Positions 44,510-55,007 are shown, counted from the first letter of the stretch. The stretch: DNA of 64,000 nucleotides from an uncultured Selenomonas sp. (GCA_934202005.1 CAKPXP010000008.1:11288-75287); one strand, 5' to 3'. Made by a program: numbers and translations. Notes: generated from the letters alone by a model not told the origin.

Positions 44510-46492
44510 TTGCAGAACGAGAGAAAAGACATCCGGCGCGGCATCAGGGCGGCGCTCTACGTGATGCTCGCGGCCATGACCATCGTTGTCCTGCGCTACG
44601 CCTGGCTGCAGCTCGTCGAGGGTGACAAGCTCGCAGCGCGCATGCGCGCGCAGGTGGGGCAGGAGTTCCGCACGCAGTCGCCGCGCGGCCCCATCCTCGA
44701 CCGCAACGGCCGCGAGCTCGCCGTGAGCATCATGACGAAATCGCTCTTCATCGATCCGAGCCAGGCGCAGAAAAAGGACACGGCGGCGCTCGCCGCAGGG
44801 CTCGCGCCGCTCATCGGCAAGACGCCGGAGGACGTCGAGGCCGCCGTAGAGAAGGGCGGCGGCTTCGTCTGGCTCAAGCATTTCCTCACGCAGGACGAGT
44901 ACGAGGCGGTGCGCGCCTGGATGCGCAAGGAGGAGTATACGGACTGCCTCGGCTTCATCGACGAGGCGAAGCGCTACTATCCGAGCGACGCGCTCGCCGC
45001 CAACGTCGTCGGCTTCGTCGGCGCGGAGGACAAAGGCCTCGACGGCATCGAGCAGGCCTATGACAGCCTCATCAAGGGCGAGGTCACGGAGGACTTCCTC
45101 TACACGGACAGCCGCGAGCGGCCCATCCTCGACTCCATCTTCAAGCGCCATCCCTACCGGGGCAGCCGCTGCAAGACCATCGAGCTCACGCTCGACAGCT
45201 CCATGCAGTTCATCGTCGAGCAGGAGCTCGACCGCGCGATGGCGGAGAACAGCCCGCAGGGCGTGACCTGCGTCGTCATGGACCCGAAGACGGGCGACGT
45301 GCTCGCGATGGCCTCGCGGCCGAGCTACAACCCCAACCGCTACGCGGACTACCCGGCGGAGACCTGGAAGAACCGCGCCGTCTCGTTCATCTACGAGCCG
45401 GGATCGACCTTCAAGTCCGTCGTGGCGGGCGCCGCGCTGCAGGAAAGGGTCGTCTCGCCGAACCAGGTCTTCGTCGACCCGGGCTACGTCATGGTCTCCG
45501 GGCGCCGCATCCAGAACTGGAACGGCGCGAGCTTCGGCACGGTGACGTTCACGGACGTCGTGAAGCAGTCGCTCAACACGGGCTTCGCGCAGGTCGGCCT
45601 GCGCCTTGGCGCGGAGAACCTCATGAAATACGCGAAGCTCTTCGGCTTCGGCGAGCCGACGGGCATCGGCCTGCCCGGCGAGGAGGGCGGCATCCTCTTC
45701 GACCCGAAGGACATGCGCGCCTCCGACATCGCGACGACGGCCATCGGCCAGAGCATCGCTGTGACGCCGCTGCAGCTCGTGCGCGCGATGGCCGCTATCG
45801 CAAACGACGGCGTCGTGCTGAAGCCGCATATCGTGAAGTCCATCAAGAACGCGGACGGCTCCACCTACATGGAGACGCAGCGCGAGGAGGTCGGCCGCGC
45901 GCTCGAGTCCGCGACGGACAAGACGCTCGTCGGCCTCCTCGAGCAAGTCGTCGCCTCCGGCGGCGGCAAGAAAGCGGCCGTCAAAGGCTACCGCATCGCG
46001 GGCAAGACGGGCACCGCGCAGAAGATCCGCCCCGACGGCACGGGCTATATGGAGGGGCGCTACATCGCCTCGTTCTGCGGCTTCGCGCCCGTCGAGGACC
46101 CGCAGGTCGTCGTGCTCGTGCTCATCGACGATCCCGGCACGGGGAACTTCTACGGCGGCCAGATCGCGGCGCCGGTCGCGCAGCGCATCTTCGCGCAGCT
46201 CCTGCGCTACCTCAAGGTCGAGCCGTCGACCGATCCCTTCGCCGACATGGAGAAAAAGGAGCGGCAGAAGCCGCGGCCCGCGCCCGCGGCCGGCTACGAG
46301 GGCGAAGTGCCGACGGGCATGATCGTCATGCCGGACTTCTCCGGGCTCTCCATCCGCGCGGCCGCGTCCCGGGCGGCGCAGGCGGGCCTCCAGTTCGAGA
46401 GCCGCGGCTCCGGACAGGCCGTCGGCCAGAGCGTCCCGCCGAACACACTCGTCGAGCAGGGAACGCGCGTCATCGTGAGCTTCTCGCCCTGA
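44510..46492 (+). CDS. penicillin-binding protein 2 with PASTA domain (SpoVD/FtsI type)
   Basis: A 660-residue class B transpeptidase. One N-terminal membrane helix (about residues 10-30) precedes the dimerisation domain starting SPRGPILDRNGRELA. The catalytic site comprises EPGSTFKS (SxxK, about residues 302-309), KQSLNTG (SxN, about 358-364) and IAGKTGTAQK (about 500-509). A single C-terminal PASTA domain (about 595-660) starts VMPDFSGLSIRAAAS. It cross-links peptidoglycan in the periplasm, probably at the septum. TTG 44,510 has AGGAAGGGA nine bases upstream. It lies alone, away from a dcw cluster, which leaves its precise role open. Confidence 0.92.
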   Translation: MQNERKDIRRGIRAALYVMLAAMTIVVLRYAWLQLVEGDKLAARMRAQVGQEFRTQSPRGPILDRNGRELAVSIMTKSLFIDPSQAQKKDTAALAAGLAPLIGKTPEDVEAAVEKGGGFVWLKHFLTQDEYEAVRAWMRKEEYTDCLGFIDEAKRYYPSDALAANVVGFVGAEDKGLDGIEQAYDSLIKGEVTEDFLYTDSRERPILDSIFKRHPYRGSRCKTIELTLDSSMQFIVEQELDRAMAENSPQGVTCVVMDPKTGDVLAMASRPSYNPNRYADYPAETWKNRAVSFIYEPGSTFKSVVAGAALQERVVSPNQVFVDPGYVMVSGRRIQNWNGASFGTVTFTDVVKQSLNTGFAQVGLRLGAENLMKYAKLFGFGEPTGIGLPGEEGGILFDPKDMRASDIATTAIGQSIAVTPLQLVRAMAAIANDGVVLKPHIVKSIKNADGSTYMETQREEVGRALESATDKTLVGLLEQVVASGGGKKAAVKGYRIAGKTGTAQKIRPDGTGYMEGRYIASFCGFAPVEDPQVVVLVLIDDPGTGNFYGGQIAAPVAQRIFAQLLRYLKVEPSTDPFADMEKKERQKPRPAPAAGYEGEVPTGMIVMPDFSGLSIRAAASRAAQAGLQFESRGSGQAVGQSVPPNTLVEQGTRVIVSFSP

Positions 46493-46511
46493 GATGTCCG
46501 GGCTTCCCATA

Positions 46512-46549
46512 CAGCAAAGGCCTGCCGCTGCTGCGACAGGCCTTTGCTG
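46512..46549. terminator. bidirectional stem-loop terminator
   Basis: CAGCAAAGGCCTG pairs with CAGGCCTTTGCTG around a 12-base loop between the convergent penicillin-binding protein and PTS genes. Confidence 0.75.
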
Positions 46550-46576
46550 ACGGCGGGAAGCCACTGCTTTCCGTTG

Positions 46577-46939
46577 TTATTTCTTGTAGAACGTGATATG
46601 GATGCCGCTCGCGAGCACCGGCTGGCCTTTGCCCTTGAGGATGACCTGTCCGGGCATCGAGCCCTCGGCGTTGAAGACGAGGGTGCAGTGGCCCTCCTCC
46701 TTGAGGTTGTTGTTCACATCGCTGCCGACGCTCATGATCGTGAACTCTGAGGATCCGACGCGGAGCTTGTCGCCCTTCTTGATCTCGCCTGCGAGCAGGC
46801 CGCCGGAGTGCTCGACCACCATATCGGAGAGATTCGGGCGGATGCCCTCGTCGAGCAGGATGACGCTCTTGTTGTTCTCGAGGAACGTGCGGGCGAGGCC
46901 GCCGATGGCCGTGATCGTGACATCGTATTTCGTTTCCAT
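46577..46939 (-). CDS. PTS glucitol/sorbitol-type EIIA component
   Basis: A 120-residue protein matching the SrlB/GutB family. METKYDVTITAIGGLAR opens it, GEIKKGDKLRVG and FTIMSVGSDVNNNLKEEGH lie in the middle, and the conserved GHCTLVFNAE (about residues 85-94) follows. EIIA components receive phosphate from HPr on a histidine, here probably H in VVEHSGGLL near residue 40. No matching EIIB or EIIC is nearby, so it is an orphan. ATG 46,939 was chosen over the longer frame. A TATAAT box on the minus strand lies near 47,020. Confidence 0.8.
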   Translation of the reverse strand: METKYDVTITAIGGLARTFLENNKSVILLDEGIRPNLSDMVVEHSGGLLAGEIKKGDKLRVGSSEFTIMSVGSDVNNNLKEEGHCTLVFNAEGSMPGQVILKGKGQPVLASGIHITFYKK

Positions 46940-47131
46940 ATTGTCGTATGACTCCTTTCCATCAGGCTGCGTGCACGCCGCCTGCAAGCTTTCATTTATC
47001 GGATGAAATCATAACTATTATATCATAGATTTCAGCTTTTTTGACCGCCTTCCGGCAGGATTCTTGTTCCGTATCCTGGTGATGAGAACAGAAATTTTCG
47101 CGGAAACAAGGAAAATGCCCGTGGCATCGCG

Positions 47132-47137
47132 TATAAT
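47132..47137 (+). promoter_or_regulatory. -10 box of the 47.2-kb hypothetical gene
   Basis: TATAAT in GCGTATAATAGAC, 58 bp before the ATG. Confidence 0.45.
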
Positions 47138-47194
47138 AGACAAAGAGATACGAAAACGCGCCGGCGATGACCGGACTGTGGAAAGGAGCGCGGC

Positions 47195-47896
47195 ATGGGC
47201 AAGAAGCTATCCATCCTGAAATACGGCCTGCTCGCCGCCGTCGTCCTCGGGACGGCGGGGGCGGCGGGGCATTTTGCCGCGCGCCATTATCAGGCGACGC
47301 TCGCCATCGTGCAGCAGCGGCAGGCGGCGAAGCAGGCGGTGCGGCAGGAGGCCCGGGAGGCGCGCGTCCAGCGCGAGAAAAGGGCGAAGCCCGCGCAGCC
47401 GGCGGACGCGACGGCTGCGGATACCAAGGACGGAACGGCGGAGGGCCTCACGGCGGATATGCGCGTGAAGGACATCGGCAACGGCCGCACGCTCTACAGC
47501 TACGATCCGCCGACGCAGGACGGCATCTACATCGTGCCCTACCTCGTCAAGAAGGGCGACCAGGCCATCCTCTACCTCTCCGTGCGCCATCTCGGGCAAC
47601 AGTCCATCGGCTTCGTCGGCGTCGATGTGCAGACGGGCTCCTCGACGGTGTTCCAGATCCGCGCGGAGGAGCCCGTCGCGATGGAGCGCCGCGAGGGCGG
47701 CATTGTCGAGCAGTTCGACCAGCCCGTGAACGCCCGCACGCTGCAGGCGCTGCGCACCATTGGCGAGAGCTACGGCGGCGCGCATATCTCGGTGCCCATC
47801 GCGGGCGGCTCGAACGACGACCGCATGCTGACGGCGATGGAGTGCCTGCGCTGCAAGAACATGGTCGAGCTCTTCGAACTCTGGCGCCGCCGCTGA
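47195..47896 (+). CDS. membrane-anchored hypothetical protein
   Basis: A 233-residue protein of unrecognised family. An N-terminal membrane segment (YGLLAAVVLGTAGAAGHFAA) is followed by a charged, probably coiled-coil stretch (about residues 34-65, rich in R, E, K, Q). A low-complexity linker leads to a folded domain from about residue 88 (VKDIGNGRTLYSYDPP) with several beta strands. Two cysteines near the end (CLRCKNM) could bind a metal or form a disulfide. A terminator at 48,032 closes the unit. No function is proposed. Confidence 0.6.
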   Translation: MGKKLSILKYGLLAAVVLGTAGAAGHFAARHYQATLAIVQQRQAAKQAVRQEAREARVQREKRAKPAQPADATAADTKDGTAEGLTADMRVKDIGNGRTLYSYDPPTQDGIYIVPYLVKKGDQAILYLSVRHLGQQSIGFVGVDVQTGSSTVFQIRAEEPVAMERREGGIVEQFDQPVNARTLQALRTIGESYGGAHISVPIAGGSNDDRMLTAMECLRCKNMVELFELWRRR

Positions 47897-48031
47897 GAGG
47901 CGGCTGCGCGCAGCACGCTGCCCGGCATCGAGATGTTTGATGTGAGTTTTTGATTGATTGTGTGAGATTAACCCTTCCGTGAACTGAATTTCATAAAATG
48001 TACTTTGTGCCGCCGTGCGGGCAAAGTGCCG

Positions 48032-48064
48032 AAAAGCCGCGAAACTATTGAGCCCGCGGCTTTT
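48032..48064 (+). terminator. rho-independent terminator
   Basis: AAAAGCCGCG and CGCGGCTTTT form a stem around a 13-base loop after the hypothetical gene. The rest of the 48,065-48,158 gap holds the malH leader. Confidence 0.75.
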
Positions 48065-48104
48065 CTGTGCTAGGATGAGACCTGTCAGAAGGAAAGATGA
48101 ATGA

Positions 48105-49505
<1,401 letters not shown>

Positions 49506-49554
49506 TCTCGCCTCTTTCAATTTTCACTTCATATAGAACCCCCAAACTCAAAAC

Positions 49555-49590
49555 CCGTTTCCTCTCAGGAGGAAACGGGCTCTTTTTTTG
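49555..49590 (+). terminator. rho-independent terminator after malH
   Basis: CCCGTTTCCTC, loop TCAG, GAGGAAACGGG, then CTC and seven T. Confidence 0.9.
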
Positions 49591-49687
49591 CGGGGATTGC
49601 TCTGAATGGATTCATTTTTGCGCGTGTCTTGCGCTCCGCACTGCGCGGCGCTGACTCCCTTGGCTGGAAGTGCTGGCGACCTGGAGG

Positions 49688-50104
49688 TCACTCTTCTTCA
49701 AGCACGCAGCGGTGGGGAACGAGCTTCATCTTCTTCTGCGCTGCGGGCAATCCGTCTGGCGTACTGTGCCAGGAAGGATCGCTGAAGTCGGGCACGGCGA
49801 TCAGCTCGGGAGAGCGGTAGAGGACGCTCTTGACCTTGCCGTCCTGGTACTCCGTAATGCGGAGCGTGCCGTCAGGGAGTAAGCGGCGCACCGTCTCCGT
49901 CGAGAGATCCCCGCGCAGTTTTGTGGTCGCCTCTTCCCTGGCGCACGGCGCGGCATCGCGCAGGATACCAGCCGCGCGCGCCCGCGCCTCCTCGCGGATG
50001 CCGCTGAGGACGGAGGCGAACGACACCGCGGTTGGCACGCCGCTGCCGGTTTTCGTCATCGCGCCTATCGTCTGGGGCGCTGCGTGAACTTCCTGCATTT
50101 TCAT
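49688..50104 (-). CDS. hypothetical protein, possibly flagellar/secretion-related
   Basis: A 138-residue protein with no recognised family. A polar N-terminus (MKMQEVHAAPQTIGAM) precedes a helical part (about residues 25-60, FASVLSGIREEARARAAGIL). A short beta region with LLPDGTLRITEYQDGKVKSVLYR lies near the C-terminus. It has no signal peptide or membrane segment. ATG 50,104 has AAAGGAG eight bases upstream on the minus strand. The name is left open; the secretion idea rests only on general look and is weak. Confidence 0.5.
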   Translation of the reverse strand: MKMQEVHAAPQTIGAMTKTGSGVPTAVSFASVLSGIREEARARAAGILRDAAPCAREEATTKLRGDLSTETVRRLLPDGTLRITEYQDGKVKSVLYRSPELIAVPDFSDPSWHSTPDGLPAAQKKMKLVPHRCVLEEE

Positions 50105-50266
50105 ACTACGCACTCCTTTCTCATCTGCTTACTTAGCATATCGGAGGAAAGAGGAGAGAAGTTAAGAAACCGCTTCATAGATGCGCTTGGCATATCTCAA
50201 GATTTTCACTGGCGCGTGAAATCGCGGCACCAAAAAAGCCAGACCCAAGGCCTGGCATGATATTCA

Positions 50267-50342
50267 TGGTGGAGACGAAGGGGCTTGAACCCTCGACCTC
50301 TCGGATGCGAACCGAACGCTCTCCCAACTGAGCTACGTCCCC
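50267..50342 (-). tRNA. tRNA-Ala (CGC)
   Basis: Minus-strand cloverleaf with acceptor GGGGACG/CGTCTCC, which contains the alanine identity pair G3:U70. The loop TTCGCAT gives anticodon CGC. T-arm GTTCAAGC and encoded CCA are present. Confidence 0.9.
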
Positions 50343-50706
50343 GTGAACAATCAATAGTATAACGCGATTGGAGAAAAGATGCAAGCCTTTTTTGAAAAAA
50401 TCAGCAAGAAATTTCAGCGGCAGTGCAGCCGCATGGAACTGTTCCCTTTTGGCGGCGGGCGTTTTTGGGGCAGCGCGATGGGGAGGAGGGCGGAGATTTT
50501 GTGCGCTGCGCAGGGGGCGTGGAAGGAAATCACGGGACAAGCGGAGGAAATACGTCGCGCTCATTAATGAAATTTATCCATCTATATATGTAAGATAATG
50601 GAATTTCTCGCCGCAACAGCGTATAATAGAATTGTATCGAAGGATTTCGGCAAGAGGGGAATTCTTTGCGCGCCGGAAGGTGGCGCACAGAAGGGGAGGT
50701 AACAAC
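50343..50706. other. intergenic region with the hydrogenase promoter
   Basis: No convincing gene is seen in these 364 bp. TATAAT at 50,622-50,627 in GCGTATAATAGAATTG is a likely -10 for the hydrogenase operon, 80 bp before hyaA. The -35 is weak. AGGGGAGGT (50,692-50,700) is the hyaA ribosome-binding site. Confidence 0.5.
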
Positions 50707-51807
50707 GTGGAAAAACGGGAGAGTATGTGGGAGCGCTATCTGAGAAAGGGCATGAGCCGGCGCAGCTTCCTCAAGGGCTGCGTGGCGCTCACGACGCTCA
50801 TGGGGCTTTCGACGGACAAGCTGTCGGAGGTCGTCGAGGCGGCGGAGACGAAGCCGCTGCCGGTGGTCGTCTGGATTCACGGCCACGAGTGCACGGGCTG
50901 CGATGAGTCGTTCATCCGCTCGGGCGCACCGCTCGCGAGCGATGTCGTGCTGTCGCAGATTGATCTTGAGTACGACCATCTGCTCAGCGCTGCGTCCGGC
51001 GAGCCGTTCGAGCAGCATCTCGAGGAGATCATGAAGAAGTACAAGGGGCAGTATATCCTCGCGGTCGAGGGCGCTGTCTGCACGGGCGATAACGGCGTCT
51101 ACTGCATGTCGGGCGGCCGTCCGTTCGTGCGCACGCTGCAGGAGGCCGCGGCGGGCGCGATGGCCATCATCGCCTACGGCACCTGCGCGGTCTCGGGCGG
51201 CATCCAGAGCGCGAATCCGAACCCGACGGGCTCGGCGGGCATCAACCCGTTCGTCGGCAACACGCCGGTCGTGAATGTGCCGGGCTGCCCGCCGATCCCC
51301 GAGGTCATGACGGGCGTGATCATGCATCTCGCGCTCTTCGGCACGCTGCCGCCGCTCGACGGCGAGGGCCGTCCGAAGCAGTTCTACGGCAACCGTATCC
51401 ACGATACCTGCTACCGCCGCCCGTTCTTCGACGCTGGCATGTTCGCGGAGAACTTTGACGACGCGGGCGCAAAGGCGGGCTGGTGCCTCTACAAGCTCGG
51501 CTGCCGCGGCCCGGAGACGTACAACTCCTGCGGCAACCTGCGCTGGTTCCAGGGCATGAGCTACCCGATCCAGTCGGGCGCGCCCTGCATCGGCTGCAGC
51601 AACGCGAATTTCTGGGACGATGAGCCGTTCACGAAGCGCCTGCCCGGCTACGGCAAGCTCGGCAACGCGGACAAGATCGGCCTCGCGGTCGGCGCGCTCG
51701 CGACGGCAGGCGTCGCGGCGCACGCGGCAGGCTCGATCATGCAGAAGCATAAGCGCGATCAGGCCGAGGCGGCGCAGCGCGCGAAGGATGAGCAGGACAA
51801 GGCATAA
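50707..51807 (+). CDS. hyaA: [NiFe] hydrogenase small subunit
   Basis: A 366-residue small subunit with a Tat signal (SRRSFLKG at about residues 18-25). The proximal cluster motif is HECTGCDESFIRS, with GTCAVSGGIQS and PGCPP. Medial and distal clusters lie in the C-terminal part (CRGPETYNSCGNL, CIGCSNANFW), followed by a membrane helix near 345. The extra cysteines of oxygen-tolerant Hyd-1 are absent (G in CTGC, G at the second site), so it is probably the oxygen-sensitive type. GTG 50,707 follows AGGGGAGG. The C-terminal tail is highly charged. Confidence 0.94.
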   Translation: MEKRESMWERYLRKGMSRRSFLKGCVALTTLMGLSTDKLSEVVEAAETKPLPVVVWIHGHECTGCDESFIRSGAPLASDVVLSQIDLEYDHLLSAASGEPFEQHLEEIMKKYKGQYILAVEGAVCTGDNGVYCMSGGRPFVRTLQEAAAGAMAIIAYGTCAVSGGIQSANPNPTGSAGINPFVGNTPVVNVPGCPPIPEVMTGVIMHLALFGTLPPLDGEGRPKQFYGNRIHDTCYRRPFFDAGMFAENFDDAGAKAGWCLYKLGCRGPETYNSCGNLRWFQGMSYPIQSGAPCIGCSNANFWDDEPFTKRLPGYGKLGNADKIGLAVGALATAGVAAHAAGSIMQKHKRDQAEAAQRAKDEQDKA

Positions 51808-51826
51808 GGGAGCAGGTGGAAGATAA

Positions 51827-53746
51827 ATGAAACATGTAGTAGTAGATCCGATCACGAGAATCGAAGGCCATCTGCGCGCGGAGGTTACGGTGGACGAGAG
51901 CGGCAAGGTCACGGACGCCGTCTCCTCCGGCACGGCCTGGCGCGGCCTCGAGCTCGTCATGCACAACCGCGATCCGCGCGATGCCTGGGCGTACATCCAG
52001 CGCATCTGCGGCGTCTGCACGACGGCGCACGCGCTCGCCTCGGTGCGTGCCGTGGAGGACGCGCTGCAGATCCGCATCCCGAAGAACGCGAACTACATCC
52101 GCAACATTATGGCGGCGACGCTGACGGTGCAGGATCATCTCGTCCATTTCTATCACCTCCACGCGCTCGACTGGGTGAGCCCCGTCGAGGCACTCGCCGC
52201 GGATACCATCGCGACGGCGAACCTCCAGAACAAGGTGCTCGAGACGTACAAGCTCCCGTTCCGCACGCCGAACGCGAGCGTGACAGAGGCTTACGAGCAC
52301 GATTTCCCCGCGGCGACGCCGCAGTATTTCGCCGAGATCCAGGGCAAGGTCAAGGCCATCGTCGAGAGCGGCCAGCTCGGCATCTTCGCCGCGAACTGGT
52401 GGGATCACCCGGACTACAAGCTGCTGCCGCCTGAGGTGCATCTCATGGCGGTCGCGCACTACCTCGAGATGCTCGACAAGCAGCGCGAGCTCGTGACGCC
52501 GCACGTCATCTTCGGCGGCAAGAACCCGCATCCGCACTATGTCGTCGGCGGCATGCCGTGCTCCATCTCCATGACGGACGGCAACGCGCCCGTGAACGCG
52601 GCGCGTCTCTCCATCGTCGACCGCGCGATCAACATGGGCCGCACGCTCGTCAACAACTACTATCTGCCGGATCTGCTCGCCATCGGCACGGCCTACGTCA
52701 AGGCGGGCCGCGTCGACGGCGGCGGCCTCGCGGGCGAGCGCGTGCTCGCCTACGGCTCCTATCCGCTCGAGCCGAACAAGGGCACGACGAACGGCGATTT
52801 CTTCAATAATCTGCTCGTGCGCTGCAACGGCGTCGTCGAGAACTTCAAGGGCGGCGCGAAGAGCGCGAAATTCACGGAGATCGCAGCGGAGGATATCACA
52901 GACCCCGCGGTCTTCACCGAGGGCGTCGAGCACTCTTGGTACACGTATCCCGACGAGCAGCAGGACGCGGATCTCCATCCGTGGTCTGGCGTGACGAACG
53001 CGCAGTACACGGGCCCGAAGGTCGGCACGGCGACCGAGTGGAAGGAGCTCAACGAGCAGGGCAAATACTCCTGGCTCAAGACGCCGAAATGGCGCGGCAA
53101 GCTCTGCGAGGTCGGCCCGCTCGCGCGCTATATCATCATCTACACGAAGGCGCAGCAGGGCCTGCTCGCCGCGCCGACCTGGGCGGAGCAGATGATGCTC
53201 GACCAGATCGACGCCGTCTCGAAGGTGCTCGGCCTCGCGCCTGAGGTCTGGCTGCCGACGATGGTCGGCCGCACGGCCGCGCGCGGCCTCGACTGCCAGC
53301 TCGATGCCGAGATCAATAAATTCTTCTTCGACAAGCTCATCGCGAACGTTAAGTCTGGCGATACCGAGGTCGTCAACAACGAGCACTGGAACCCGGACAC
53401 CTGGCCGCAGAAATGCAAGGGCGTCGGCCTCTACGAGGCGCCGCGCGGCGGCCTCGCGCACTGGGTCACGATCAAGAACGACAAGGTCGATAACTACCAG
53501 TGCGTCGTGCCGACGACGTGGAACGCCTGCCCGCGCGACGACAAGGCGGGCCACGGCGCCTACGAGCGCGCGATGATGGACACGCATGTCGCCATCCCCG
53601 ACAAGCCGCTCGAGATCGTCAAGGTCATCCGCTCCTTCGACCCCTGCATGGCATGCGCGACGCACATGTTCAACGCCGAAGGCGAAAAGATCAGCGTCGT
53701 GACGACGGATCCCACCTCCGGCACGCATGTCGAGCCGCGCAAGTGA
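51827..53746 (+). CDS. hyaB: [NiFe] hydrogenase large subunit
   Basis: A 639-residue large subunit. RICGVCTTAHALAS (about residues 61-74) holds the first nickel cysteine pair, and DPCMACATHMF (about residues 606-616) the second. The 26 residues after the conserved histidine are the C-terminal extension removed by the maturation protease encoded downstream. DPITRIEGHLRAEVTVDE is the standard N-terminal motif. It carries the NiFe(CN)2CO site that splits hydrogen. It starts 20 bp after hyaA. Confidence 0.96.
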   Translation: MKHVVVDPITRIEGHLRAEVTVDESGKVTDAVSSGTAWRGLELVMHNRDPRDAWAYIQRICGVCTTAHALASVRAVEDALQIRIPKNANYIRNIMAATLTVQDHLVHFYHLHALDWVSPVEALAADTIATANLQNKVLETYKLPFRTPNASVTEAYEHDFPAATPQYFAEIQGKVKAIVESGQLGIFAANWWDHPDYKLLPPEVHLMAVAHYLEMLDKQRELVTPHVIFGGKNPHPHYVVGGMPCSISMTDGNAPVNAARLSIVDRAINMGRTLVNNYYLPDLLAIGTAYVKAGRVDGGGLAGERVLAYGSYPLEPNKGTTNGDFFNNLLVRCNGVVENFKGGAKSAKFTEIAAEDITDPAVFTEGVEHSWYTYPDEQQDADLHPWSGVTNAQYTGPKVGTATEWKELNEQGKYSWLKTPKWRGKLCEVGPLARYIIIYTKAQQGLLAAPTWAEQMMLDQIDAVSKVLGLAPEVWLPTMVGRTAARGLDCQLDAEINKFFFDKLIANVKSGDTEVVNNEHWNPDTWPQKCKGVGLYEAPRGGLAHWVTIKNDKVDNYQCVVPTTWNACPRDDKAGHGAYERAMMDTHVAIPDKPLEIVKVIRSFDPCMACATHMFNAEGEKISVVTTDPTSGTHVEPRK

Positions 53747-53761
53747 GAAAGGAGCTGTCTC

Positions 53762-54481
53762 ATGGCAGAAATTCATCAGATGAAGGAAGTCCGGCGCAAG
53801 GAGTTCTATCTCTTCAGCCCCTTCCTGCGCGTCTTCCACTGGATCATGGTCACGATGATCCTCGTGCTCTTCGGCACGGGCATCATCATCGCGACGCCGT
53901 TGCAGTCGATGAACCTCGAGCCGGCGTATTCGACGACGTACATCGACCTCGTGCGCGACATCCATTTCGTCGCGGCGTTCGTCTTCTGCGCCTCGTTCGT
54001 GCTGCGCATCTACGGCTTCATCATCAACCGCGGCGACCGGTTGTTCCCGCGGTTCTGGAAAGGCTATTTCTACGCGCAGACGCTCGACGTCATCAAGCAC
54101 TACATGCTCGTGCAGCCGAACCACCAGTCGTTCCTCAGGAACCCGCTCGCGCGCATGTCGTACCTCATGCTCTACGGCCTCGTCGCCGTCGAGATCTGCA
54201 CGGGCTTCGCGATGTACTACATGACGGAGCCTGAGAGCTACGTCGCACGTGCGTTCGCCTGGGTGAACGTTGTCTGCGGCAACGAGATGGTGACGCACCT
54301 CGTGCACCACTACGTCGCCTGGGGCATCATCCTCTTCGCCATCGGCCATCTCTACATGGTCATCCGCTCGGAGTTCATGGAGGGCGAGTCCGAGGTATCG
54401 AGTATGTTCTCGGGCAGCAAGTTCCTCGTGCACTACCCGGCGGACGCCGGCGATGTCGATCCCGACGCGGAAAAGGCATGA
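53762..54481 (+). CDS. hyaC: Ni/Fe-hydrogenase b-type cytochrome subunit
   Basis: A 239-residue membrane cytochrome with four hydrophobic segments. Its histidines lie in FLRVFHWIMVTMIL (about residues 20-33), DIHFVAAFVF and TLHV/LVHHYVAWGIILFAIGHLYMVI (about 180-201). These ligate two haems b. It anchors the hydrogenase and passes electrons to quinone. It starts 16 bp after hyaB. YFYAQTLDVIKHYMLVQ is a typical cytoplasmic-loop segment. Confidence 0.94.
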   Translation: MAEIHQMKEVRRKEFYLFSPFLRVFHWIMVTMILVLFGTGIIIATPLQSMNLEPAYSTTYIDLVRDIHFVAAFVFCASFVLRIYGFIINRGDRLFPRFWKGYFYAQTLDVIKHYMLVQPNHQSFLRNPLARMSYLMLYGLVAVEICTGFAMYYMTEPESYVARAFAWVNVVCGNEMVTHLVHHYVAWGIILFAIGHLYMVIRSEFMEGESEVSSMFSGSKFLVHYPADAGDVDPDAEKA

Positions 54482-54506
54482 TCGCGAGAGGTCATGCGGC
54501 ATTTGC

Positions 54507-54551
54507 TGCGAGGGCGATGCACGGCGTCCGCAGAGGAGACGTTTGTGCGTT
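54507..54551 (+). repeat. GTCCAC/GTGGAC palindromic repeat, degenerate copy 4
   Basis: It begins TGCGAGGGCGATGCACGGCG like copy 5 (AGGGCGATGCACAATG), then has TCCGCAGAGGAGA as core and CGTTTGTGC as right arm. It lies in the gap between hyaC and the small metal-motif gene. Confidence 0.55.
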
Positions 54552-54582
54552 GCGTTTTTAGAACATTGGAGGAGGTCTTTCC

Positions 54583-54825
54583 ATGTGTAAGGAATGCGGC
54601 TGCGGCGAGACGAACGGCAACACGCGCCTGCAGTTCACGGTCACCGGCTATACGGACGAGAGCGCGAAGGACGTCGAGCGCGCGCTCTTCGGCCTGCCGG
54701 GCGTGCTGTTCGTCCACATTCATGCGCACGACGGCGCGACGACCGTCGATTACAGCCCGAAAAAGACGAAGCTCACGGACATCCTGGGCGTATTTTCAAA
54801 GCGCGGCCTCGAGGCGGCGCTCTGA
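54583..54825 (+). CDS. HMA-like small protein with HypB-type N-terminal metal motif
   Basis: An 80-residue protein. It starts MCKECGCGETNG. This CxxCGCG pattern is the high-affinity nickel site at the N-terminus of many HypB proteins, such as the MCTTCGCG of E. coli. The rest (LQFTVTGYTDESAKDVERAL, then LPGVLFVHIHAHDGATTVDY) looks like a ferredoxin-fold HMA domain, though the usual CxxC is replaced. In this operon HypB itself lacks the motif, so this protein may serve as its nickel-binding part. It lies between hyaC and hypA. The function is inferred. Confidence 0.72.
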   Translation: MCKECGCGETNGNTRLQFTVTGYTDESAKDVERALFGLPGVLFVHIHAHDGATTVDYSPKKTKLTDILGVFSKRGLEAAL

Positions 54826-55007
54826 GAAGCCTGAGGCTGGCTTCCCATCATCCGTGTGACGGAGAGAGGCTGACGCACGAGTGGCTGCACTCCTGCGCGG
54901 CCTCTTTTCTTGTGGGTGACGCAGAACGGCGATGCGAGCGGGGGACATACTGCCCGCAGCGCGCTGCGCACTGGTTCTATGCGGGCAGGCGCCCGGGAGG
55001 TGAGGAA

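Noticed and set aside
51737..54502. 921-codon open frame on the minus strand across the hydrogenase genes
   Set aside because: Antisense shadow of hyaB and hyaC caused by GC-rich third positions; no ribosome-binding site or recognisable motif.
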